A stretch of DNA of 64,000 bases from contig NC_003281.10 in assembly GCF_000002985.6 (NCBI RefSeq), positions 7,998,001 through 8,062,000 of the forward strand, written 5' to 3'. Both the position numbers and the translations under genes were made by a program. The stretch is from Caenorhabditis elegans. Its lineage: Eukaryota; Nematoda; Chromadorea; Rhabditida; Rhabditidae. The notes under the pieces are model-generated. The model had not been told where the DNA came from and did no database searches. It saw only the letters and a list, made by a program, of their open reading frames with translations. Positions 35,533-48,044 of this stretch are shown here, piece after piece (the stretch's first letter is position 1; each line of letters begins with the position of its first letter).

Positions 35533-38500
35533 TTGGTGTTAAGATTTCAAAAATTTGACTATAATGATAAGTGATATTCAAATGAAAATTGATAGATTCA
35601 CCCAAATATTGTTCAATTTTGAAAACGATGGGATGGTTATACCGGTGTCATTGCCTTATTTGCAAGTTAAACACACTCTAAATCTCTCGGTTTCCAGGTA
35701 TATTTACATTATGATTTTTTTTTTCAATTCGAGAGAGAGAGTCGAGAGTGGGAGTGCAGATGAACTGTGAGATGATGAAGAGCAACCGGATTTTTTTACT
35801 GAATTATGATTCATGATGAGTTACATAATCTTCTTTAAAGTTTTTAAAACAGCATGTAAATGAGAGGGAAGTGTTCCAGGTTTAGGAATTTTTTATGATT
35901 TGTCAAGGGTCACAAAATATTGTAAAATCACAATGTGACCAAAAATGGTATAAGGTTTTTAAATCTTTAAAAAAAAGAAATTTCAAGCACTGATACTTTT
36001 GCAATGTACAATTGTAGAATGTGCATGCTGTCATATTCTCAAAATGTTATTCTCAAAATTTAAAGATGATAGGTTATATCCCTTAGGATCGACATCAAGA
36101 ATTCATAACTAGGATAACTAAGAGCCATACTAGTAAAAATTGTACTTTTAATGCATTATGGCAAGCTGTCAAGTTCCCTACAGGGTTTTCTGTGATATAT
36201 ATCATGGATCATTAACATTTGTTGCAGGCTATTTACATACTTTAATTTTGAAAATTACTAATAAAACAACCCACATAAAAAAGTTTCTATTTTTTTAATC
36301 ACTCGCTTGATTTCCGATGTTTTGTTCTCAAATCAGCGGCCTCATTCCCTGTCCTTGTATTGTACCATAAAATTATTTTAGACCAATAAATGAATTATAT
36401 TGACACCCCACATAAAACAAATAGAAGAAAAACTAAAGATAAAAGATAAAAAATAGAAATTTGAAAATCGTCATTTTAAACTCTGAATGTTTTTCGTCAT
36501 AGATGTTGACGGAAGGATGGAGAGTAATTTGAAAAATAACTGTGTGGGTGGTGATGAAGTTTGATAAGATTTGGCACATTAGAACACTAAAGCTGAAGCT
36601 GGAGCATTTTAAATTCTTTATAAAGTTTGAGGCACCAGGCCCGCCCAATTTTTTGTCATTCGTCACTCTTTTACCAAATTTGATAATATTTTTTTTCTGT
36701 TTTTTCAGGATTAGGTACAAAATAATTTTCAGTGAAAACAAGATTTACCGAAAATTTTAAAAAATTTCCAAACTCCCTTCAACTCGAGAACAGAGAAGTT
36801 TGAAAATTTTCCGAAAGAGCAGCAAAAAGTGCCTCAAATCTAATCTGGCTTTTCGATCTAGAATATGAAGTTTTTTAATTTAATTTTCTTCAAGTAGTTG
36901 AAGGAAATCATTAAAAAATCATGTTTGAAAGTTCTGAATGTAAGAATTTGTTTGAAATTTCCAAAGTATTTTAAACTTTTTTATAAGAAAGATTAGCCAA
37001 CTATAAACTTGTAAGTTTAAATTCAAAATGATGTTCCTCTCATTCTACAATGTATGAACAACACAGCTACCTTTTAAGTGAACGTCCATTTCGTGAGCGT
37101 TCAAAAAAAAAACAATCCGAATACGTTTTTTTTATTTTATTTTGGAAAGTAAATAATGAAGTGTCACATTGTGTGTGTTCTTCTCGTTACTCAATGGTCA
37201 GTTGACACACTTACAAAAACGAGAGTAAACATTTGACCACTCGTTGAAAAACGCATTTACAATTTTCTTATTATTTTCTGTGTTCTTGCAAGTTTTTTTT
37301 AACTTTCCTGAACATTTCTTGTCAAGATCAAAATGGAACAAAATCAAATGAAGAAGACCGTTTAATGATAAGAAGATACATGGTTGATGACGATTTGGAA
37401 TTGAAAACCCATTTGGGTGGGTGCAAGGGCTAGGTTTTTTATTTTGTATTTTGCACGATATCTACGAAAAATGACCAGTATCATTTTAAATATGTTTAGT
37501 TATAAACCCATATTAAATGAGTACTATATTCTTAAACATTTGTATCTCAGAAAGGAAAGAGATATAAAAAATTGTTATTTTTCTGATTGTTTTTTGGACA
37601 GTCACAAAATGAACTTGCACTTAAAAGGTAGTTTTGTTGTTCATACATTGTGAGGAGAACATTATTTTTAATTAAAATTTATAATTTTATACGGTACAAG
37701 AACCGGCTAATATTTTCAACAAATATCCTAACTTTTCACTTATCGATTTTTTTTCGAACGCGTTTGTTACTTAAAACTACCGTATATTAAAAACTTTAGA
37801 GTTACATACTGTAAACTCAGTTGATAACATTTTGAACTTTTTGCAATTTTCTCGCGCTTTTTTGTGTATTTAGAGTCAATTGGTACCCCAAAAATTACCA
37901 AATCAGTGAAATATGACTGTAATTATATAAAAGTTGAAATTTGGATAATTTGATTGCGCTACATTACTTTTAATAATGTTTTGATATTTTGCCATTTTGT
38001 CGACACTTCTCAACCAACTGTACCCGCATCTCTACTGCCATTTACGGCAGTGAATAAAGTTGATTGAGAAGTGGCGATGAACTGGCGAATATAAATTGGT
38101 TACAAACTTAGTATGTTTCATTTTTGAATCCACAATTGGATTCAAAATTAAACTGACCATGAACTTTTTTGTTCTTACACTATCTTAACGTGATAAATTT
38201 AAATTTGATAGCAAAACCAGTTTCAATAATTTGAAATCAGATGTTATGTTCCAAGGTCAAATAGTCTAACATGTAGGTATATTGGCATCAAACGGCAGTT
38301 TGGAACTTTCTTTTTTGATTTGATAAGAAGCCATGAAAATGTTGTATTTCAAAAGATAAAAACTCGCGGAAGAATATCACTGTCTACAATATTCAAAAAT
38401 CGGGAAGGATCGGAAAAAAAAGATCAGACGGTTCAAATTTTTATATGCAGATCAGAGTTTTCTCAAATCAACATTCATCGGTTTAACCCAATTCTTCACA

Positions 38501-40246
38501 CTTTTTTTCAAATTACATCAATTCTAAAAAACGAATTTAACCAAGAAAAAACAGGTCTTAAAACTGAATTAAAAATTTCAATCAGATGTTTCAAAAGACG
38601 GTGTTCTTTAGACGGAAACTTTATTCATGTGAAGGTGGTCTGAGAGAACAGGAGAAAAGATAAGATCATCCAGTTTTCAGTTAGTGGTTTGACATTTTTT
38701 GATTTGATAAGAGATAATTTGATTAATTGGTAACTGGGTATTCCGTGAGAAAAGTAACGAAAAAAATCTTCAAATTTTTTGGAACATTGAGGAAATTTAT
38801 AGATTAAAAAGATGATTCCGTTTTCTGTAATATGCCAACGTTTCGGTTTTAAAAAATTGTAGATTTTTTTAAACGCAAGCTTTTCAAAATTGGGGCACCC
38901 AATTATACACTCTACTAAAAAAATCATAATTTAAAAATTTAAATTCGTTAAAATTGGAAAATTCTATAAAAACACTACAAAAAATCGCCCCCAATCGACC
39001 AAAAGTAAACACTAATATTGACAAATAATAGGCTAAGCCAATAATAGTACGAATTGCATTTTTGGAATTTTTGGAGCAATTGATGCCTATAAATGACACG
39101 AGGTCAAATTAGCCTTTTAATTTTTGAAAGCTTTACTTTACAAACAACAAAATATTTTTATTTTTAAATGAAAAAAATAAAGTTTTCGTAGATCATAAGC
39201 ATATATTTTGTTTTCTTAAATAACGATTCACTAAAAAATCTACCCACCATCATCTAATATTCTTGCACTGACTCAGTCGTTTGTTGAAATTTTGCGAAAA
39301 TTTTTAGGCGAGGATATACTGTCGAAATGTCAAAAAGTTACAATTGAATTATTGTTTGAATTCCCGTCTAGGGCAAATTAGGAGTCTAATTATTAAATGT
39401 GTATTGAATAAGTTCTCAAGAAAATCCTAGGTTTCAAATTTTATTCTAATCTGGCACCACGTACCCTATCATTTCGGCTACTATATTACCATTTCTCAAG
39501 AAATTTGGATTCTCTCACAGCTGAATTGAACTCCGCTTTAGTCCTAAAACACAAAAAACACTTCATGAATAGTACAATTTCTTTGCTCCGATACAGTACA
39601 AAATGATAGTGTACATAAAGGGTCAAAAGAGGGTGAACAGGCCACTTCTTCCTTCAAAAGTGTGTGTTTATTGTGCGTGCTTTTCGTCGAAATGTGCTCC
39701 GTGAGCACATAAACGGACAATATGCTCTCACACATTCATTTTTGTCCGCTCTCGGGCTTCCGGCGCCACTTCATTTGGGTTCTGAAGAACTTGACCAGTC
39801 ACTGATATTTTTTGATTTTCACACGCATCTCTTTTCGCCGACGTCTTCTCGTTCTCTCTTGTACATGTACAAGAGGCAGGACGGAAGTGATTCTCTCCGC
39901 CCAGAAACTTTTGGGGTTTTCTATAAAATTAACCGGTGATTGTATTTTTATTCAGGTGGTAATTAAATTTTTAGTTTCTATGTTTTTGTACCTATTGTGA
40001 CCTTTTTTAATATAATTTTTGAATTAGAACAACTGATAAAAGTTTGATTTCTTTATGTTTTCCTTTTGATACAAAATAATCTATCAATTTATCACATTGA
40101 TCATTTATTTTTAGAATTTTTAGAATCTATCTATTTTTCCACCACTTGTTAATTTGATTCCTCTTCTTTTTTTCGTACTTTTCTTTATGATTCCTTTCAA
40201 GGTAGCCTACAGATTTTCAAAAATCTTGTTTATTTTTCAGCTCCAA
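35533..40246. promoter_or_regulatory. 4.7 kb intergenic region upstream of dpf-6
   Basis: AT-rich and without supportable exons; the open frames seen are short, overlap on opposite strands and have AT-driven composition. Notable sites: an imperfect inverted pair at about 37999-38085 (CACTTCTCAACCAAC with its inverse), a GC-richer, CT-rich block at 39640-39910 with a 20-nt perfect palindrome, and GATA-type sites TGATAA at 40034-40039 and inverted at 40089-40094 close to dpf-6. It also serves as the upstream region of the divergent PLA2-like gene. Confidence 0.5.
39856..39875. repeat. 20-nt perfect palindrome upstream of dpf-6
   Basis: CTCTTGTACATGTACAAGAG reads identically on both strands. 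It sits in a GC-richer block about 370 nt before the dpf-6 ATG; could be a dimeric transcription-factor site. Role unknown. Confidence 0.7.
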
Positions 40247-43114
40247 ATGCTCTTTCTTCCAATTTTAATCTTAAATCTACTCATCATCACACATGCAATT
40301 GATATAATTCCTCGAGAAGTTTTGTTCCAAGATCCAAAATATTCATCAGTTTCATTGAGTCCTGACGCGAAACAAGTTGGATACGTGGCTCCTGATGAAA
40401 ATGGAATCAGAAATGTATTCACGAGATGCTCATCGTGCTCATATTCAAGACAAGTCACTTTTGAGACTGAACATCCTATTTTGAGTAAGTAGGAATTGAA
40501 CAAATATATTAGAACTTTTTTGATAAAAATGATATTTCAGATTACGTTTGGACCGCTATTCCAGATGTTATTCTGTTCACTCAAGATAATCATGGAGATG
40601 AGAATACTCGCATTTACAAGAAAAATATTTCTGCGGTGAGTCAATCAAAAAACATTTTCTAGAAATAAAGTTGAATCTTCTCAAAAAGTTCAAAAACGTT
40701 GTGGAGTTGAATTGTAACATAAAGACTAAGAATTTTCAATTTCAGACAGCCATCGCTGCTGACAAAACCCAACGAGTAGTAATTAGTGAGAAGCCGATGG
40801 TGAAAGCAATGATTTTATCAAACAACTTGATTTCGGAGACAGTTCTTATTGGAATGAATGATGAAAATCCAGCACTCCATAATATTTATGCATTCAATTG
40901 TCAAACTGATGAATTGAAGTTGGTACTTCAAAATAGAAGATTTTCAATATTTTTCTTTGATAATGATTTGAATGTTCGATTGGCAAGTGAAGAAGGACCA
41001 GATGGAGAAATGATTTATTATCGACCAAGAAGCAATGAAGGTGCTAGAACAACTGAACAAAATACTTGGGTGGAGTATTTGAGAATTCAGCATGATGATA
41101 AGGCAATCACTATGTAAGTTCAAGAAATACTATATTTATAGCAATTTCTTTACAAAATGTACAATTTCAGGCCCATCACATTCGATAAATCTAACAATTT
41201 TATGTACTGGATTATGGGAGACGGCAGTGATTTGGGAAATCTCGTCGTTTTTCCATTTGAAGATCCACAACAGAAAGAGATTCTTTACACTGCACAAAGA
41301 GCGCAAATTGGAAATGTTTTGATTCATCCAACTGACAAAACTCTATTGGCTGTAACTGAAGTTTATCATAAGCCAGAGCTTTTTGTGGCAAATGAGACAT
41401 TTATGGAGGATCTTCAGTATTTGGTCAACATGAAACCTTCTGGATCTATGAATATTGTTAGCATGAGTATTGGTGAGTTTTTCTTTCTTGTTCAAGATTA
41501 ACATTATATTTCCAATTTTCATTTTCCAGATATGTCAACCTGGTTGGTTACCTATTCCTCATCCGATGAGCCATATGACATTTACTTGTACAGAAGATGG
41601 AATAAGAAGGCTGAACTTTTCATGAGCACACGTCCAGAACTCAAGAAGTATACGTTGAACAAGCAAATTGGATTCGATTTCAGAGCAAGAGATGAAATGA
41701 CCATTCAAGCTTATTTGTCACTTCCACCACAGGTAAATTCATTTGAAAAACAATTCCATAAATTCATAAGAACGTCTTACTTACGAGGCTTTCCATCGTG
41801 AGAATGGAACTCCAATAAAACACACATTTAGAAAAATCAATATTTAAAACAACTTTCATTGCAGGCTCCACTACTGAAATCATCACAAGTTCCAGATGGT
41901 GATCGTCCTTATGCAAACCTTGGAATGATTCCAGCAGTTCCACAGAAAATGATTGTTTTAGTTCATGGAGGACCAAAAGCTCGTGATCATTATGGATTCT
42001 CACCAATGAATGCGTGGTTGACAAACCGTGGATACTCAGTCCTTCAAGTCAATTTCCGTGGATCCACTGGATTTGGAAAAAGACTTACAAACGCTGGAAA
42101 CGGAGAATGGGGAAGAAAAATGCACTTTGATATTCTGGATGCTGTTGAATTTGCTGTCTCGAAGGGAATTGCAAATAGATCGGAAGTTGCCGTGATGGGG
42201 GGAAGTTATGGTGGATATGAGACACTTGTTGCATTAACATTCACTCCACAAACATTTGCATGTGGTGTTGATATTGTTGGTCCATCAAATCTTATTAGTT
42301 TGGTACAAGCAATTCCTCCGTATTGGCTTGGATTCAGAAAGGATTTGATCAAGATGGTTGGAGCCGATATTTCTGAGTAAGTGAAAATAATAAGTTTTTT
42401 AATACCTAGTATGACTTTAGTCAGTATAGCGTAACATTTATGTCGCACTTTTCTACAGTACAATTACAATTACAAATACATAAGCGGACACCAACTGTTA
42501 GATAAAACATTTTTTCCCAGTTCAAGGATAACAATTATTTTCAGTGAGGAAGGCCGACAATCACTTCAATCTCGTTCTCCATTGTTCTTTGCTGACCGCG
42601 TGACCAAGCCAATTATGATTATCCAAGGTGCCAACGATCCACGTGTCAAGCAAGCAGAATCCGATCAATTTGTAGCTGCATTGGAAAAGAAACATATTCC
42701 AGTTACCTATTTATTGTATCCAGATGAGGGTCATGGAGTAAGAAAACCACAGAATAGTATGGAACAACACGGACATATTGAAACATTCCTTCAGCAATGT
42801 TTGGGTGGAGAGACACAACCATTCCAACCTGGACAATACAATTCTTCAGCTATTGTGAGTTTCTTACCAAAATCCCTTTTTTAATAGTTTTAAATTTTCA
42901 ATAAAAAAATAATTTTCAGATAAAAAAAATCGGTATCGAGGGTGCCGCAATCGCTCGCCAAAATCTCCAAATTGCTCAAAACCAGTTTGCTCAACAATTG
43001 CCACGTGGTCCAGTGGCTCCATCAATTTTCTATAGACCGCCTGTCCGTGCTCAACGTGTCATGCTAGCTCCAAATCAAAACGTTATGAACCGAATTTTCC
43101 CGGTTCAAGGATAA
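40247..43114 (+). CDS. dpf-6: DPF-6: secreted prolyl-oligopeptidase-family (S9) serine peptidase, 740 aa
   Basis: Eight exons: 40247-40484, 40541-40635, 40746-41113, 41171-41472, 41530-41732, 41865-42376, 42545-42854, 42920-43114; 2223 nt, frame continuous. Residues 1-17 are a signal peptide ([17 protein letters not shown]). Residues ~20-400 form the N-terminal beta-propeller, with repeats such as [13 protein letters not shown]. Residues ~420-690 are the alpha/beta hydrolase domain: oxyanion HGGP at ~436, nucleophile Ser516 in GGSYGGY, Asp604 in GANDPRV and His636 in DEGHG, a complete triad. The last ~50 residues are Gln/Pro/Arg-rich and lie beyond the usual domain. The family removes short N-terminal peptides or acyl-amino acids; the substrate here is not visible. 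The ATG follows TATTTTTCAG-CTCCAA, a probable trans-splice site. The name comes from recalled map position and matching length. Confidence 0.93.
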
Positions 43115-44576
43115 CTTTTCATTCGAATTTTCGAAATCATTTGCTCCCCAGTTGTTTATACATACGTGTCCAAACCTAATTTAAACATTTTCTAAGTTTT
43201 TGTTTGCATATTGATTGATTTCATGATAACCATTAGCTTTATCAATGTGTTTTTCATTGTATTTTTAATTTTCTAAATATTGCCGAAAGCTTTAAAATTG
43301 CACTTAAAATGAATTTATTTTGATAGATTAGTCATGGTTTAAATATTTTCAATTTTATTTAAAGATGAAAATAGTGATTAGCTGGAATAAATCAGTGGAT
43401 GAAACAACTCTATACATAAATCCCTTTGCCAAAATGGGCAAATACTGTTATACTACTTGATCTTTTACTACGGAATATCTTTTACTACGTATTGTCCACA
43501 TAAATATTTTACTACGGGAAAAATATTATTTTACTACCTGGTACTGTGGGAGTAATTAATTGTTTTGCAAAACCACAAATTAGTTTCATACCAAATTTTT
43601 TTTTGAACATTTGACTTCAGTTGAAATTTTGAAAATTTTGATCAAAAGACTGTTTTTTTTCTACATTTATTTATTAAATCTTGTTTACAATAATCAGTTT
43701 ATTATTTTCTATCAATTTGAATGTACATATCACGTTTTTAAATTTGAAAAAAAAAAACGGAGAAAAGTTACCAAAACTTATTGACTCCAGAACAACCTTG
43801 AAGTTAAAAACTTTTTGACAAATGAATTGACGACCGATATATGAGTGTTTGAAGTGGGACTATATTCTCAAACGTCATTAGATTTTTCATTTTCAGAAAA
43901 TTTTTTGAGTTTCAGAACATTTATAGATTATTTTCTAAATGCCATGAATGTTTCTGGATTTTTTACAAGAATTTTACAAGAGAGATGATCATATCGTGTT
44001 TTTTTTTTAATTCCTAGAGCCAAATGACCATAATAAACTCTTTTCATTTCATAGTAAACAAATTTCTAGACATTAAAAAAAACCACGATGTAATCTGGAA
44101 ACTCTTACGCCACCGTACCACTACAGTAACCCAACAGTATCCTTCCACTAACTCCAACTCAGTATCCCATCAAAAGAAAACAACTGAAACTTACTTGCAC
44201 TACTCGAAAATTATACATAAATTTTTTCATATCTAGAAAAGTCTAGAATATACTAGGACATAATAGAACATATTGAGCTTATTTACAGATGCAGAGGCTT
44301 TTTAAGAGGGAAGCAATCACGAAACGTCCTCTTGGAAATCAATGCTGCCGGATTGACAGATCTCAAATTGTAGGCACTGACGGCTCAAAATGCTTAGACA
44401 TGTTTAAGCTCGATCTTAGCTTGAATCCATGCCAATCAATAGACTTGTTTATACACGTCTGAGATTAAATGCATGACATCAGATCATCTCTCTGATTCAG
44501 ATGAGAGAGAGCTGACCAAATACACTTCCTTCAATAAGACACCATTTACTATTGATCAAAGATTTATTACCAGTTA
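43115..44576. other. 3' region and gap, with TTTTACTACG repeats
   Basis: Between the dpf-6 stop and the small minus-strand gene. A degenerate tandem motif TTTTACTACG occurs about four times at 43450-43550. The rest is AT-rich with no convincing exon. Confidence 0.55.
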
Positions 44577-44875
44577 TCAATGTGAGCAGCAATTGCATCC
44601 GCAACCGGTGACGGCTGTGGTTGTCGACGCTCCAGTTGTAGCTCCTCCAATAGTGGCCGTTGTGCTGGATCCAGTTGGGGTCATTGTCGATGCTAAAAAA
44701 GAATTTCCGTCCAAACTCAAACTAAAAGAAAATACTGAAATTTACCGGTAGGAGCTGCGGTTGAAACTGCAGCAGGTGGGGCGGTTGCCATGCCAGTTCT
44801 GGCCTTAACGAACTTTCCCTTTGAATCGCGCTGACGAGCTCCCTGTCGTTTAAATTGTTGTTTCGATTGAGGCAT
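44577..44875 (-). CDS. 81-aa basic/Thr-Ala-rich protein with C-terminal Cys cluster
   Basis: Two exons, 44875-44746 and 44692-44577, with a 53-nt intron (donor GTAAAT, acceptor TTTTTTAG); 246 nt. The N terminus is basic and Gln/Arg-rich (MPQSKQQFKRQGARQRDSKG), the middle is Ala/Thr/Pro/Gly-rich, and the end is GCGCNCCSH with five Cys in nine residues. No signal peptide or known domain. The longer plus-strand open frame over the same bases (44473-44751) has no splice partners, and I read it as the shadow. A candidate acceptor AAATCAG lies just upstream of the ATG. Function unknown; the Cys end could bind metal. Confidence 0.7.
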
Positions 44876-46486
44876 CGTAAATAGTACTGATTTTATTTGA
44901 AAATCGAAAGCGAAATTATTTGCTGATGACCTTTTGAGATAAGAGATAGACCCGGTCAAATTTGGAATGTTTCAGGTGCTTTTTGTTTTGGTGTGGTTTT
45001 TTAAAAACTCAACTGTTCTAACGAGGAACAAAATGAAATCGATCCATTAAAAATCGAATAGTAAAATATTTACAGTATCCGTTTAAAGGCACACTATTGA
45101 AGCTTTGAATCATTGAATTTCCAATACTTCCTGTCAACAATCTTTCGTAGAGTCTGTATAACTGCGAAGTCTGGCTTATCGGACGGAAACAGGAGTGTGC
45201 GGCAACTTGACCTCTATGCCTACTAGGCAACCTGCACCTGTCCATGTGCCTATAAGGCAGCCTACGCATACCTTCTTGTCTACAGGACAACTTTCGGCTA
45301 CCTACGTTAATTCTGAAAGGACTGGAGAGAAATAAAAAATAGATAAAATTTGAGTGAATAAAGCTTTCAGAATTTAGGCATACCTCCTTGCCTATAATGC
45401 AACCTATGCCTGTTTGTGTTCCTACAACTCTGATGAATACTTTTTCATACTTCTATGAGTTTAAGAATAAAATACGGGAATCTGTAAGCATTGTACAAAA
45501 TTTACATTAATTAATTACTCTATATTTTCTACATATTAGTGATGCATCTCCATTAGTACTTCAGTCTCTAATAATGCGTCTTCCCAAGAGTCACCTCTAC
45601 AGTTTCGACATTTTGGGTAGGATTTTTTATTTTTTGGCTAAGCCCCCTAAGCAGCCCATATATAGTAAAATATCAAGTAGTGAAACAGTATTTGCCCAAA
45701 AAATGTGGTGGCGGTAGCGCGGTGTTATTTAAAAGAACTCTTAATTTGACAATATATAAATAACGAAATGGCTTTGTGTTGGAGCAGGATTATACTAGCC
45801 CAACTCGGAGAATAATAAATTATTCGAAATTTTCAAACTATAATTGTTTTTTTAACAAATATTATAAAACACAGAAAATGATAATTGACAATTACGATTC
45901 TCGTCCAGCCGTGTTTCCCAATTTCTCTTTCCATGAGGTCTCTCTCTCACGAATCGCTATTCTCTTTTTCGCGATGTCTCAGCTTGCGCATTTCGTGGAT
46001 AGTTCTACTGACACATTTCTCGTAACTGGCGCATTTCTCGACTCTATTACGCGTATTTATTTTTCGTATTTTGCAACGTTTTCTTATAATTTTAAAGCCA
46101 TTTGCTTTCAAATTTATGTATTTCAGTCATCGAAAATTATTAGAATATTGTAGCCAAACAGAAATATTATAATCAATCTAAAAATATACGTTTAATTCGT
46201 TTGGCTCTTTGAAGGCAGAAGTGACAGAATACAATTAAGTTAAATACGTTTAATCGGATTAAGTTTTCTTCAAAGATTACACTGAATATGTGAAATCATT
46301 TATTGATTTAGTAATATCGTTTTGTTTTTGTCTTCTCTGAACAATTAACCCGTTCCACCTCGTATTAAATTAATTAATTTATAATGTGATCCTTTTTTTG
46401 GCATGTCGATTCATTATGATATAACTTACTAATTTCCGAGACTTTCTTGCTTTATTTTTGGCATTATTAGAGGATGTTACAGGGTG
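44876..46486. promoter_or_regulatory. intergenic region upstream of the four-gene cluster
   Basis: Holds a half copy of the inverted-repeat family (about 45067-45099, TACAGTATCCGTTTAAAGGC), a degenerate repeat of CCTA/GGCA steps at 45205-45300 and again at 45380-45425, and AT-rich sequence. A CT/CG-richer stretch at 45900-46060 may be promoter DNA for the plus-strand cluster. The open frame at 45776-46153 shows no coding signature I trust. Confidence 0.45.
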
Positions 46487-46780
46487 ATGATCAAGTACCA
46501 CGTGTCGCGAAGCGCCCGACTCTGGGCTTACTGGAGCACCCTGCCACATCGAATGCTCAAGAAATACCCGGAGCAAACTATCTTCTACGCGACTTTCGGA
46601 GTAGCCACACTATTGATTGGCGGATATAAAATGAAGAAGTACTTGACAGAAAGTGATAAGCCATTCTACCGCGGATACTACGACGTCGTCCGTTCCAACG
46701 ACCCAATCGCACAAAATTGGAGAAAACCAGAAGAATATCCAGCACCGTATCTTCTTTCAAGTGTTGAGACAGCTCATTGA
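46487..46780 (+). CDS. 97-aa single-pass membrane protein, probably mitochondrial; first gene of a putative operon
   Basis: One exon. The start ATG is 5 nt after the acceptor GATGTTACAG (46481-46482); an earlier ATG at 46473 would be removed by that splice. Residues ~1-25 are basic and Ser/Arg-rich (MIKYHVSRSARLW), a central hydrophobic helix (TIFYATFGVATLLIGGY) spans ~36-52, and the tail is Tyr/Pro/Arg-rich (YYDVVRSNDPIAQNW). Size and layout suggest a small inner-membrane subunit such as a respiratory-chain accessory protein, but I cannot match a family from sequence alone. The gene is followed at 254 nt by the signal-peptidase gene on the same strand. Confidence 0.8.
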   Translation: MIKYHVSRSARLWAYWSTLPHRMLKKYPEQTIFYATFGVATLLIGGYKMKKYLTESDKPFYRGYYDVVRSNDPIAQNWRKPEEYPAPYLLSSVETAH

Positions 46781-47034
46781 TCAATCGTCCAAAATAATCA
46801 ACGAGAAGCCAATAAGTCGTAGACGATTTTCGATTTTCACTGTAAATTGGACACATTCGGTGTTTTATTTTTTAGAAGAGTTTTTAAAATGTAAATGAAA
46901 GTTTTCCTTTTTAAAATTTGTTTTCATTTGTCTACTGAAGTGTTTCAGCCACAACAATTATATTTTCTATATGTATTTATATTAATTTTATTTTTCATTT
47001 TTATCCAAAGTTTCAGGCTGATTCGAGCTCAAAG
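46781..47034 (+). other. intercistronic region 1 of the putative operon
   Basis: 254 nt of AT-rich sequence that ends with the acceptor CCAAAGTTTCAG (47010-47016 region) and an 18-nt leader before the next ATG. Spacing and acceptor fit SL2 trans-splicing in worms. Confidence 0.55.
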
Positions 47035-47784
47035 ATGCACAATCTTCTGTCTCGTGCTAACGCACTCCTAGCGTTCACTCTTTGGGTGATGGCCGCAGTC
47101 ACAGCAGCTTGTTTCCTGTCAACAGTTTTCCTCGACTACACTGTTCCAACCAAGCTCACTGTCAACGATGTCAAAGTGTAGGTTTTATAAGAGAAATAAA
47201 AAAATTGCGAAATTCTTTCAAGCGTTTCTCCGAAAACATTTTAAACGTATTTCTGTAAATCTTATTCCATTTTCAGGAGAAACGTTGTCGACTACGCCAC
47301 GGATGAGCAACAAGCCGATCTCGCCACACTAAACTTCAATCTGAAAGTCGATTTTTCAAAGATTTTCAACTGGAACGTCAAGCAATTGTTTGTTTATTTG
47401 GTTGCAGAATATAAATCGAAAGTCAACGTAAGCTTTGGAAACTTTTATTGAGGATCGAAAAAAACTTCTTTTTTTTTGCAATTGTAGGAGGTTAACCAAG
47501 TGGTGCTATGGGACAGAATTGTGGAACGTGCTGACCGTGTGGTTATGGACGAGATCGGTGTCAAGTCAAAGTATTATTTCCTCGACGATGGAACCAATTT
47601 GCTTAACCACAAAAATGTCACCTTTGTTTTGAGGTTTGAATTGAAAATTCGATAAATAAAACCAAATATTAAAATATTTAGATACAACGTGATTCCAAAC
47701 TCTGGCTATCTTCGTCTTGTTCAATCTTCCGATCAAGTTGTTGTTCCGTTCCCAACCACATACACAACTACTCGAAGATCCTAG
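47035..47784 (+). CDS. spcs-3: signal peptidase complex subunit 3 (SPC22/23), 180 aa
   Basis: Four exons: 47035-47177, 47277-47427, 47488-47633, 47682-47784; 543 nt. The N terminus MHNLLSRANALLAFTLWVMA is the characteristic start of the SPC22/23 family, followed by a signal-anchor helix (residues ~12-34). The lumenal domain carries family blocks (DLATLNFNLKVDFSKIFNWN, KQLFVYLVAEY, VLWDRIVERAD, NVTFVLRYNVIPNSGYL). It is the ER-membrane accessory subunit required for signal-sequence cleavage. The length equals that of the human protein (180 aa). It lies second in a run of four same-strand genes with short gaps. Confidence 0.95.
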
Positions 47785-48044
47785 TTACATCTTATTTTAC
47801 TTGTTTCATATGAAATACTATGGGTTATGTGTTTCATCCGTAATTTATTTAATTCATCCGATTGTGAGATATTTCTTAACTTATTTTTGATTTTCTTCAC
47901 CACATTTCATAATAAGATTTAAAAATCCGGGAATTAAATTAATTTTTATTAAATGTCTTGGTTGCTTTCACCCTTTGCATATTTACTTATTTTCGTTTCT
48001 CTCTTCCATATTATTTTAAATTACAACCTTCAGGATCAGAAATA
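47785..48044 (+). other. intercistronic region 2 of the putative operon
   Basis: 260 nt, AT-rich, ending in acceptor ACAACCTTCAG (to 48033) and a short leader before the BRX1 ATG. Confidence 0.55.

Noticed and set aside
44473-44751. 92-codon plus-strand frame opposite the small Cys-cluster gene
   Set aside because: The minus strand gives a two-exon gene with good splice sites and start; the Val/Pro-rich plus frame is its complement.
45776-46153. 125-codon plus-strand frame upstream of the operon
   Set aside because: Aromatic-rich, AT-driven composition and no splice or start context; it lies where a promoter or outron is expected.
46473-46625. Alternative frame from ATG 46473 in the first operon gene
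   Set aside because: Open for about 50 codons, but it starts before the acceptor TTACAG at 46482; the other frame encodes a membrane helix and a coherent protein to 46780.
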